This document shows positions 1 through 6,718 of a stretch of 64,000 bases of DNA, in pieces. The stretch's first letter is position 1. Each line of letters begins with the position of its first letter. The notes below the pieces were generated by a model. The model made no database searches. It was not told the origin of the DNA and worked only from the letters and a program-made list of their open reading frames with translations. Origin of the DNA: CAVDRM01 sp963611355 (GTDB lineage: Bacteria > Bacillota > Clostridia > Christensenellales > Aristaeellaceae); contig CAVDRM010000006.1 of NCBI GenBank assembly GCA_963611355.1, positions 18,654-82,653 of the forward strand, given 5' to 3'. Both the position numbers and the translations under genes were made by a program.

Positions 1-215
1 TGCTGATCGGCTGGCTGTTCAAAGACGGATTCTCCCGTATTGTTCTCGATACTAACTTAAAGAACACAAGGGCGCAGCACGTTTATGAGTCACTTGGCTT
101 CCACAAGGTGAGAACCCACATCAATGCTTGGAAAGATCAGCTAGGTCAACCGCAATCCTCGATTGATTATGAGTTGGTGGAGAAAGATTTTGTTAGCTAT
201 GTAAGCGACGTTTAA
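1..215 (+). CDS. GNAT acetyltransferase, C-terminal part
   Basis: An open frame enters from the left edge and stops at 213-215. The visible 70 residues carry the closing part of a GNAT fold: LDTNLKNTRAQHVYESLGF is the usual acetyl-CoA-side helix (N-x-x-A-x-x-x-Y-x-x-x-GF). The substrate cannot be told. The start lies outside the window, so I cannot say whether the gene is intact. It directly precedes a recombinase remnant. Confidence 0.75.
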   Translation, partial: LIGWLFKDGFSRIVLDTNLKNTRAQHVYESLGFHKVRTHINAWKDQLGQPQSSIDYELVEKDFVSYVSDV

Positions 216-836
216 TCGGTGGCGCTGGCAGTTGAACATTGAGCAGACAGCAATGACTCGGATGGTAGCGGCAATTGTATCGGCTATGGTTCATGATCCG
301 CAGTTCTTTAAGGCGATCAAAGAAAAGATAGGAGCTGCGGTTGATAACAAAGATTTGGGAAAGCAACTTTCCATATTGCAGGCGCAGCTTCGGCAGACTT
401 TGGATATCAAAACAAGACTGGAACGCCAGATGGATACGCTGGACATCACCGATGAGCATTTTGACCGTAAAATGTTGGATTTGCAGCGCCGGTATGATGA
501 GCAGTATGATACAATGGAGCAAATTGAAACGGAGATTGATGATGTAAAAGCTCAAAGTCCGAGTATTCAGCCGGAAAAAATCTCCGGCGATAATACCTGC
601 CAGCTCTTGTTGGCATTTGACGAAGTATATGGCTCTGCTATCGAAGCTGAACAGAAGGAGTTCATGCAGGCATTCATCGAACGCATTGACCTGCACTCGG
701 AAAAACAAATGACGGCAACTGGAGCAGGAGTATTGTGTTAGCATTCCCTGTTCCGGTGAACGGTCAGGAAGTGAAAGAACTTTCCTTGGAAAATGAAGCA
801 GCAGTCGATAATATTGATTTCTTGCCAAAGCGATAA
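216..836 (+). pseudogene. Serine recombinase C-terminal remnant, frameshifted
   Basis: The frame from about 216 encodes the coiled-coil tail of a large serine recombinase: charged heptad-like helices (KQLSILQAQLRQTLDIKTRL) followed by a conserved segment ending AFIERIDLHSEKQ. It stops at 739-741. The natural ending, AFPVPVNGQEVKELSLEN, continues in another frame from about 738 and stops at 834-836, so there is a frameshift near 700-738. The resolvase catalytic domain and the recombinase domain are absent. This is the dead end of an integrative element. A similar tail lies at 60309-60590. Confidence 0.75.
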
Positions 837-932
837 GCAGTGCCTTGCATACCGTAAGTTGCCAAAGGGCAATCAGCGGTATATGGTAGTATGAACGGAA
901 ATCCAGTATGCTGATTGTGGAGGTGGCATATA

Positions 933-1767
933 ATGATATTTTCGGAAAAGCTGCAAATCATTCGCAAAAGCAAAGGCATGACACAGGAGAAACTCGCAGA
1001 AAACTTGAATGTTTCCAGACAGGCTGTCGCCAAGTGGGAATCAGGACAGGCATATCCTGATATCAATAATCTGATTCAAATCAGCAATCTCTTTCATGTC
1101 ACGGTGGATTATTTGGTCAAGGATCAGGAATGCATGGTTAATTTGACTGCTGATTTTACCCCTGATATCGATAAACTGATAGAGTTTCGACTTGAAGCAA
1201 ATAAAAATACTTATGCGGCTTTTATGAATGAAACGGCATCAATACGATACGATTCGCACGATTTTTCGTACAGCAATGGCCTATATACATATCATGATAC
1301 CTATGTCGGCGGAGAACAGTTTGCGGGCGAAGAAGCTATCTGGTACAACAGAAAGTCCCGGTATGCAATGAACTATATGGGACGGGTTCTATGCCAGGAT
1401 TTTAGCGGAGATTTTCTTAAGGCAGCACCGCACAAATGAGGGGCACGATAAATCGTGAATTTTGTGTCAGATACGATTGCAAAAATCGATGGTTTACTGG
1501 ATGTAAATCGAGATTTTTGCAAGAAGTAGATGGCGCAAAAGGCACATTTTTGCGAGTCGCCGAATTGTGCGGTGATGCCTTAAAGAAGCCCTCCGCCAAG
1601 CAGACAGGGTCATGCCGTACAGAGGACCGGAATATTATCAGTCAGGCGAATATATCTATAAATGCAATGTAGTTGGCGATTTCCGCTGGTTTCAGGGTCA
1701 TGAAGAAATTTATCGGAGCGGCGAAAAGGTTTACGAATGCTATTTTCACGGCGGAATAACAAAGTAG
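933..1767 (+). pseudogene. XRE-family regulator with DUF5680 domain, split by a MITE
   Basis: The start at 933 is chosen because GGAGGTGG lies just upstream. Residues 1 to about 65 form an XRE helix-turn-helix (MTQEKLAENLNVSRQAVAKWE) followed by a DUF5680 domain. The frame is broken at 1421 by a 159-bp insertion and resumes at 1584, coding EALRQADRVMPYRGPEYY and stopping at 1765-1767. Removing 1421-1583 (element plus one target copy) gives one frame of 223 codons and restores the joint FLKEALRQ. The uninterrupted piece before the insert still codes the DNA-binding domain, so a truncated repressor may be made. Confidence 0.8.
1421..1579. mobile_element. 159-bp MITE with 15-bp terminal inverted repeats
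   Basis: The left end is GGCAGCACCGCACAA (1421-1435). The right end, TTGTGCGGTGATGCC (1565-1579), is its inverse with one mismatch. The flanks are TTAA at 1417-1420 and 1580-1583, a 4-bp target duplication. The interior holds a second inverted repeat around TTGCAAAAATCGAT and ATCGAGATTTTTGCAA, and no transposase. The end resembles that of an IS5-like fragment at 61122. TTAA agrees with the YTAR targets of the IS5 subgroup, so an IS5-type transposase is the likely mover (inference). Confidence 0.8.
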
Positions 1768-1776
1768 CTATGCTTT

Positions 1777-2628
1777 TTACGGCTTGATAATGATTGCCGT
1801 TCCGTGCAAATCGCTTAGGGGGAGCAGGGGAAGAATGCCCTTCTCCTTTTCATAGTCCGCTACGGCGCGGCGGACACCGTCAAAGCGGAAACTGTTGTAG
1901 TCATGCAGGATGATAGCCCCGCCGCTGCTCATACGGGGATAAAAATAGGTAAGCCCCGCAAGCGTCGGCGCATACAAATCAACATCAAGGCTGACAAGCG
2001 CATACTGCTCGTTCTCCAAGCCTTTGGCGGTATCGGGGAAAAAGCCGCGGCGAATGATGATTTTTTCCGAATGAGGCATTCGGGACAGAACATCATGAAT
2101 GCTTGTGTCGCCAAAATCGCCGATGTTGACCTTTGCGTTGCTTTGGGTTCTTTCCGCAGTGATATCGCGCCCGTCAAAGCCTTCAAAGGTATCGAACAAG
2201 TAGAGCTTTTTTTCAGGGAAACGCGTATTGAGCTGCCATGCAAAATCGCCCTTATAGGTTCCAAGCTCTGCAATGCTGCCCGGCACGGAAAGCGCATCCA
2301 TACGCTCGGCAAGACGTCGAAGGGTAGCGCCGCGCACATCAAACAGCGTGTAAACATCGTTGAGCAGCATTACGCGCCCTTGATAACCGCAGCCCTGTAC
2401 CTGCTGTAAAAGCTGGCCTGCGCGTTCATCGTCCAGCACGCAAATCAGCACACGGTCAGGCTTTAATAAAAGCGCTTCTTCAACTGAAAGAATAGGGATT
2501 TTTGCGTTTGGCTGCCGTTTCTGCGGGTCGTTGTCGCCAATGGCAATCAGCCGGATATGGTTTTGATTCAGCAGATTTCCTGCTGCCCGTCCCATTTGCC
2601 CCGCACCTAAAATAACGACCGATTCCAT
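1777..2628 (-). CDS. TylF/MycF-type O-methyltransferase with N-terminal Rossmann domain
   Basis: The product has 283 residues. Residues 1 to about 95 are a nucleotide-binding Rossmann segment (VVILGAGQMG) like the N-terminal half of PglD-type sugar proteins. Residues about 100-283 match the TylF/macrocin O-methyltransferase family: SIAELGTYKGDFAW for SAM binding (118-131), LYLFDTFEGFDG (142-153), and LDVDLYAPT and LHDY for the metal site. Such enzymes methylate sugars or natural products. It is the last gene of a five-gene run starting at 5091, 18 bases after the Crp-type gene. The substrate is unknown; a surface sugar is plausible. Confidence 0.75.
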   Translation of the reverse strand: MESVVILGAGQMGRAAGNLLNQNHIRLIAIGDNDPQKRQPNAKIPILSVEEALLLKPDRVLICVLDDERAGQLLQQVQGCGYQGRVMLLNDVYTLFDVRGATLRRLAERMDALSVPGSIAELGTYKGDFAWQLNTRFPEKKLYLFDTFEGFDGRDITAERTQSNAKVNIGDFGDTSIHDVLSRMPHSEKIIIRRGFFPDTAKGLENEQYALVSLDVDLYAPTLAGLTYFYPRMSSGGAIILHDYNSFRFDGVRRAVADYEKEKGILPLLPLSDLHGTAIIIKP

Positions 2629-2646
2629 GTTTTTGACCGTCCTTTA

Positions 2647-3291
2647 TTATTGCTCAATATATGCACGGAGGCTGTTGATGCTGCTGATTTTATAGTGCCT
2701 GCTTCGGCAGGGCAAAAGCATGCCGGCATCCCGCAGCTTCTGCATAGTGCGCGTAATGGTGATTCGATTGGCGTTCAGCATCGTGGCAAGGGTCTGCTGG
2801 CTGAAGGCTTCGCCGATAACTGCTTCACAATCCTCATTGCGGGCATATGGCTCGGCCATCGTAATCAGAAGGTTGCACAGCCGCTTATCCATCGTTTGAG
2901 TCCTGATGCGCCGCAGCTCCTCAACGGCATCCAAATAATGGCGGGAGAGCGTTTTCATCACAAACAAATGCAGGGCTTCATCCGTGCGGATGGCCTGAAG
3001 CAGCACCTTTCGCTTAATCCTGATTAGCTCACAGTCCGTGACAGCCATCATGTCCGTAGAAAGCGGCTGCTCATAGAACAGCTCCTCGCACAGGATCATG
3101 CTGCCCTGGCCGTGAATGCCCCAGCAGCGGGTATAGCCCTTTTCGTCAATTTCACAGTTGATAATGTACCCGCGAAGCACATAGTAGCAGGCATTGGGAG
3201 AGATACCGGCCTCCAGCAAAGTTGTTCCTTTTTTGCAGGAAATTTTTTCTCCGAGCGTTGCAAGCTGTTTGCTGTCATAGGATGCCGCCAT
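2647..3291 (-). CDS. Crp/Fnr-family transcriptional regulator
   Basis: The 214-residue product has an N-terminal cyclic-nucleotide-type beta-barrel (residues about 10-120) and a C-terminal winged helix with recognition segment NANRITITRTMQKLRDAG. The start at 3291 is used because AAGGAGG precedes it. There is no Fnr-type cysteine cluster at the N terminus, so oxygen sensing by an iron-sulfur cluster is not indicated and the ligand is unknown. It lies between the XdhC-like gene and the methyltransferase in a tightly spaced operon that begins beside a GGTCATATGACC palindrome. It is one of two candidates for the regulator of that site. Confidence 0.85.
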   Translation of the reverse strand: MAASYDSKQLATLGEKISCKKGTTLLEAGISPNACYYVLRGYIINCEIDEKGYTRCWGIHGQGSMILCEELFYEQPLSTDMMAVTDCELIRIKRKVLLQAIRTDEALHLFVMKTLSRHYLDAVEELRRIRTQTMDKRLCNLLITMAEPYARNEDCEAVIGEAFSQQTLATMLNANRITITRTMQKLRDAGMLLPCRSRHYKISSINSLRAYIEQ

Positions 3292-3307
3292 TTTTATGCC
3301 TCCTTGG

Positions 3308-4222
3308 TCAAAGCGATTCAACGAACATTTGTGTCTGCGCATCGGGGCTGATACACGTCCATCCGTCCCTTTGGAGAAATTGTTTCGCCTGCCGAATAGC
3401 TTCGTCCTGCCATTCACTGCCAAGCTGACCGACTGTTGTTCCGTCCTCAAAGAGCAGCAGCTTTCGCCCTATCAGCTCCGTTTTCGCTGACTGCGCAATG
3501 GTCAGCAGGACGCGGCGCTGCTCAATTTTGTCTGTCGGCAAACGTCCGAGCAGTTCGATGACTGACATGCTTTTGCTCAAGCGCGGCGTTCCCAAAGCCC
3601 GAAGCATGGATTGCGCTGCTGCTTCCGCGCCTTCTGAAAGAGGGACTACAGTTATACGGTCAAGCCAATTGGCTTCTGCCGTGCCTTCATCCTCCAAGCG
3701 TGAAAGCCAGTTTGTTTCGGACGAGGGGTCAAAAAGTCCTAAAAACGCGGTTTGGGGCTCTTCCCAAAGCTGCTCAATGCAGACTGAGATGTCTGTGAAG
3801 CGTTTTGAGGCCAGAATAATGCTGTCCTCGTCCGTGATATGCAGGCAGCGGAGCGCAGCGGGCAGTGCGTCACAGAGCGTCTGTGCCCCCGATACATTCA
3901 AATGAGGCGCTTCATCGACAACAATTACGGAGAATCCGCGCTCCGAAGCGCTTTGCACAAGACAGCGAGGCGCTTCTCCGTCACCCAAGATAATCAATCG
4001 TTGCGGGCGCTCAAACGGCTCACAGAGGCAAATGCTCCCATCCGGCGTCGATTGAAGCAGCGTCCGATTTTTCTGACAGGCGGCATTTCCGAGCGGGTCG
4101 GCAGCATCCGCCAACTTTTTTTCAATACTGCCGTCCCTTTTGTAATATGTGAGCATCGCCGCGAATCGCTGCTTCCGAAGCCGCTCAATCAGGAGGTGGT
4201 AGATGCTCTTCATACACTCCAT
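3308..4222 (-). CDS. XdhC/CoxI-like protein
   Basis: The 304-residue protein has a central Rossmann segment, EPFERPQRLIILGDGEAP followed by GFSVIVVDEAPHL, like the XdhC C-terminal domain. XdhC proteins ready and insert the molybdenum cofactor into xanthine-dehydrogenase-family enzymes, and such an enzyme is encoded at 10014-15294. The last 80 residues contain LLLFEDGTTVGQLGSEWQDE, which resembles the usually N-terminal XdhC motif (DGxTVGxIGGGCLE) with the cysteine replaced by tryptophan, so the order of parts looks altered. AGGAAGG precedes the start. Divergence makes the assignment moderate. Confidence 0.6.
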   Translation of the reverse strand: MECMKSIYHLLIERLRKQRFAAMLTYYKRDGSIEKKLADAADPLGNAACQKNRTLLQSTPDGSICLCEPFERPQRLIILGDGEAPRCLVQSASERGFSVIVVDEAPHLNVSGAQTLCDALPAALRCLHITDEDSIILASKRFTDISVCIEQLWEEPQTAFLGLFDPSSETNWLSRLEDEGTAEANWLDRITVVPLSEGAEAAAQSMLRALGTPRLSKSMSVIELLGRLPTDKIEQRRVLLTIAQSAKTELIGRKLLLFEDGTTVGQLGSEWQDEAIRQAKQFLQRDGWTCISPDAQTQMFVESL

Positions 4223-4240
4223 GTGGCTGTCCTTCCTTGC

Positions 4241-4543
4241 TTATTCCGGAATATCTTTTAAATGACCGTATAATTTTTCAAACTCCTTGGCGACGGCATA
4301 CAGTTCGTCAGCATCTGTTACAGCGCCGTAGCCGACAGAGCCGTTCTGCGTATATTCATAAATGATGGTGATATCATCATCCGGCACAAAGCCCTCGCCG
4401 GGCTTTGCTTTGGATTTGTCATTTGCCGCAGCCAAGGCTAAATAATTCTTTCCGTTCACGGAAAGCCGATTCAGAACGACAAATTCGTATTCCTGCTCAT
4501 TGTTGTCAATCAGCGTAATGCATTCGATGCTCGGCTCGCTCAT
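4241..4543 (-). CDS. DUF1292 family protein
   Basis: A 100-residue acidic protein of the Firmicute DUF1292 (YrzB-like) family. The N-terminal part, ITLIDNNEQEYEFVVLNRL, and the phrase NGKNYLALA are typical. The function of the family is unknown. It is usually found with housekeeping genes; here it sits between the thioesterase and the XdhC-like gene with gaps of about 17 bases, so it is co-transcribed with them. Confidence 0.8.
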   Translation of the reverse strand: MSEPSIECITLIDNNEQEYEFVVLNRLSVNGKNYLALAAANDKSKAKPGEGFVPDDDITIIYEYTQNGSVGYGAVTDADELYAVAKEFEKLYGHLKDIPE

Positions 4544-4560
4544 GATGAAATCACCCTTTC

Positions 4561-5091
4561 TTAAAAGATAATGCTCTTCATTTCGGCAGGCTCAAAGTGC
4601 TTGATGCGCTTTAATTCATCCTCGTTTAAGGCGTTTTCACGCTTAACGATAACATAGTGGCAGCGCGCTGTGCAGGCCAAGCTGTTGTCAGGAAGGAGAA
4701 TGTAGCCATCGACAAAGATATGACGCCCTTCGACCTTTTCCGGCAGCGCTACCACCCGCAGGGCGTCGCCAGGATGCACGGGATGAAGGTAATGCACGGC
4801 CATTTCCACGGTCATGGCGACAGTATCGGGATGATGGACACGGGTGGCGTGCCAAAGCACCTCATCAAAATATAATGACAGAATGCCGCCGTGCGTGATG
4901 CCGGGAAAACCGATATGCTCCTGACGCGGTGTACACAGTCCCACAACGCAGTCATCTTCTGTTTCGTAGGCGCGGACACCCAAACCGCCCGGCAGCGCCT
5001 CATTGCAGCCAAAGCAGGTTTCACTCCACGGAATGGCCTTTCTGATAAAATGCTCTTGAACATCGATATGCGTGAAGGATGGATAGTTCAT
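4561..5091 (-). CDS. PaaI-like hotdog-fold thioesterase
   Basis: The 176-residue protein has a single hotdog fold. CFGCNEALPGGLG opens the domain as in PaaI/YigI-type thioesterases, and GFPGITHGGILSLYFDEVLWHA contains the HGG loop and following helix with the acidic residue used for hydrolysis. It should hydrolyse an acyl- or aryl-CoA, returning free acid and CoA. It is the first gene of a five-gene minus-strand operon that diverges from the NifU-like gene across a shared promoter and operator region (5092-5188), which ties it to the CoA-thioester cluster to the right. Confidence 0.8.
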   Translation of the reverse strand: MNYPSFTHIDVQEHFIRKAIPWSETCFGCNEALPGGLGVRAYETEDDCVVGLCTPRQEHIGFPGITHGGILSLYFDEVLWHATRVHHPDTVAMTVEMAVHYLHPVHPGDALRVVALPEKVEGRHIFVDGYILLPDNSLACTARCHYVIVKRENALNEDELKRIKHFEPAEMKSIIF

Positions 5092-5113
5092 GGCTGCTTC
5101 CTTCTATGCGGGC

Positions 5114-5141
5114 TTGACATTTTGTCAGTGCCCGTTATAAT
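5114..5141 (+). promoter_or_regulatory. Promoter of the NifU-like/ferredoxin pair
   Basis: TTGACA (5114-5119), a 16-base spacer and TATAAT (5136-5141) make a near-consensus vegetative promoter, which would be strong unless repressed. Transcription should begin near 5148, inside or beside the palindromic operator. Confidence 0.75.
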
Positions 5142-5148
5142 GAGATTA

Positions 5149-5160
5149 GGTCATATGACC
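5149..5160. promoter_or_regulatory. Palindromic operator GGTCATATGACC
   Basis: A perfect 12-bp palindrome, followed by GA, begins 7 bases after the -10 box. The same element, GGTCA-NN-TGACC, occurs at 15410 and 17950 in the same place relative to a -10 box, with a weaker copy at 15534. The position predicts repression of the plus-strand pair and possibly of the divergent thioesterase operon. Confidence 0.7.
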
Positions 5161-5188
5161 GATTTGCTGGAGTTTAAGGAGGAGACTT

Positions 5189-5611
5189 ATGCCTTCTGTT
5201 GCAGAAAACATTTCCGCATGGGCGAAGGATATGAAATGGCGGAAAATGCCGGAAAAACCGCGTGCTTTGGGTGAGCTGACAGCGCCGAATGGGGGAAAGC
5301 TGCTGAAAATTGCTTTTGACACGCACCGCGACATCGTGACGGCGATTGGCTATCAGGCAGGAGAAAACGCCGATGAAGCGCTCTGTGCCTGTGCAGCGGC
5401 GGTCTGCTCGCTCTCTGAGGATAAGGCGGTGATGGCGCTTGATTTGATAGCCCCTGCCGAAATAGCCGAGGCGCTCAAAGTGCAAATGGACGACAAGCTG
5501 TTTTATCAGGCCGTTCTGGCCGTTCTCTGCCTGAAGAACGCCCTTTCCAGCTATGCCGACACCCGGGCCGCGGATTATGCCGTCTTTAAGGCCGAGAGGG
5601 AGCGGGAATGA
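5189..5611 (+). CDS. Divergent NifU-like iron-sulfur scaffold protein
   Basis: The 140-residue protein follows AAGGAGGAG. Its second half, LDLIAPAEIAEALKVQMDDK then AVLAVLCLKNALSSY, has the rhythm of NifU N-terminal scaffold proteins (...IAEALGGLP..KLHC..LA.EAL..A...Y). The two most conserved ligand cysteines look shifted: LCACAAAVC (near residue 70) is present, but the later LHC cysteine is LFY here. It could be a cluster carrier or a binding protein that no longer builds clusters. Its stop overlaps the start of the next gene by four bases, so it is translated with the ferredoxin. Confidence 0.5.
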   Translation: MPSVAENISAWAKDMKWRKMPEKPRALGELTAPNGGKLLKIAFDTHRDIVTAIGYQAGENADEALCACAAAVCSLSEDKAVMALDLIAPAEIAEALKVQMDDKLFYQAVLAVLCLKNALSSYADTRAADYAVFKAERERE

Positions 5612-5814
5612 AAAAACTCGTCTTTTTTGATTCGTCCCGCTGCATCGGCTGCGGTGCATGTGTCAAGGCCTGCCCGCATGGCTGTATTTCGCTGGAATCG
5701 GAAAAACGAAATGAGAGCGGCTTTCATCCTGCTTTTCTGCGCCTTCCGAAACTTTGCGCGGGCTGTGAGTCGTGCGTTCGTGTCTGCCCTGTTCAGGCCA
5801 TCGGCGGGGATTAA
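5608..5814 (+). CDS. Ferredoxin with two [4Fe-4S] clusters
   Basis: The 68-residue protein has two cluster motifs, CIGCGACVKACPHGC and CAGCESCVRVCP. Such low-potential carriers hand electrons between oxidoreductases. It overlaps the NifU-like gene and is controlled from the 5114 promoter. Its likely partner is the molybdo-iron-sulfur-flavin enzyme at 10014-15294, whose FAD subunit carries extra iron-sulfur clusters. That pairing is inference from regulon membership. Confidence 0.85.
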   Translation: MKKLVFFDSSRCIGCGACVKACPHGCISLESEKRNESGFHPAFLRLPKLCAGCESCVRVCPVQAIGGD

Positions 5815-5996
5815 TCTTTTCCCAACATCGCGTGAATGATGTAGGGCGGCAGCTCTGTTTTATGGACGATGGTACAGTCCGGTTCGCCCATTTTGGCAAG
5901 GCGGATAGCCAGCCGCAGCTTGTCCAGCGCTGCTTCATAGCCTTCTTCATAGGCTTGGGAGCGGATTTTTTCCATCATTTCATCCGTATAGGTCAT
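5811..5996 (-). CDS. Small hypothetical protein
   Basis: A 61-residue, mostly helical, charged protein (YEEGYEAALDKLRLAIRLAK) that I do not recognise. It begins 11 bases downstream of the TetR-like gene with a GGAGG-type site (AGGCTTAC context) and converges on the ferredoxin, overlapping it by four bases. Coding is likely but not certain. Confidence 0.5.
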   Translation of the reverse strand: MTYTDEMMEKIRSQAYEEGYEAALDKLRLAIRLAKMGEPDCTIVHKTELPPYIIHAMLGKD

Positions 5997-6007
5997 GGGT
6001 AAGCCTC

Positions 6008-6700
6008 CTAAAACGCCTTGTTAACAGCAGTATTGGCGACGATGGAACGCAGAAGCATATTGTTGAGCATATCCTCGATTTCTGCATAATTCGGCTCGTG
6101 GCGCGTCTGCGCGATGAACATTTTTTTGGCAAGCTCAGGCTGAACGGCATAAAACTGAACAGAGGCGCACACGGAGGAAGCGAGCAAAGCAGCGTCCTTT
6201 TGTTTTTTTACCTGTGCGACGGAAAAAATCAGCTTTTCCAGAATATCACAGAAAACGCTTTGAAGTGTTTTGGGCAATATGTCCGAAAGAGCGGGAGGCA
6301 GCTGTGCTTCATTGACGGCAGCCAGTACATAAATGCGGTTTTTCGGATGCAGGCAGAGATGAATATGCCGATAGAGCATTCGCTCAAGCTGCTTAATGCC
6401 TTCGTCCGGTGTTTGCTCTGTGCTTTGCAAGTAGTCGATTGCCTGCTCCGTTACATCCGTATAGGCCAGATGAATACGTTCGGCAGCCTCATCAAGCGCC
6501 CATTTGCAGAGCTTTTCTCTCGTGCGCAGGGAAGCGGACAGCGTTTCATCCGCACCGAGCTTGCGAAGAGCGGATGCGGAGACTGTCTGATATCCGCCGA
6601 AAACGAGCGCACGGAGAATCATTTCCAGCAATGCGTCTTCAGGACTCTGCATGGTTTGACCGCTGGTGTTGTAGGCCGTTCCAAAGTTAAAATTCGGCAT
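6008..6700 (-). CDS. Possible TetR-like regulator
   Basis: The 230-residue helical protein starts after a run like the first TetR helices: LEMILRALVFGGYQTVSASALRKLGADETLSASLRTREKLCKWALDEA corresponds in order to helix 1, the helix-turn-helix and the YxHFxxKExL region, but the YYHF core is missing. The long C-terminal half would be the ligand domain. It follows the AMP-dependent ligase by 18 bases in the same operon. It may be a degenerate TetR regulator or a different helical protein. Confidence 0.45.
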   Translation of the reverse strand: MPNFNFGTAYNTSGQTMQSPEDALLEMILRALVFGGYQTVSASALRKLGADETLSASLRTREKLCKWALDEAAERIHLAYTDVTEQAIDYLQSTEQTPDEGIKQLERMLYRHIHLCLHPKNRIYVLAAVNEAQLPPALSDILPKTLQSVFCDILEKLIFSVAQVKKQKDAALLASSVCASVQFYAVQPELAKKMFIAQTRHEPNYAEIEDMLNNMLLRSIVANTAVNKAF

Positions 6701-6718
6701 AACAGAGGCTCCGCTCCT

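Noticed and set aside
232..741. Independent small gene of 169 residues starting at a TTG
   Set aside because: The sequence continues upstream in frame without a start signal and matches only the tail of a recombinase, so a pseudogene is the better call.
2647..3291. Crp-type protein as a classic Crp or Fnr binding TGTGA-N6-TCACA or TTGAT-N4-ATCAA sites
   Set aside because: No such sites were seen in the cluster, the protein lacks Fnr cysteines, and the local palindrome has a different spacing; it is kept only as an alternative regulator.
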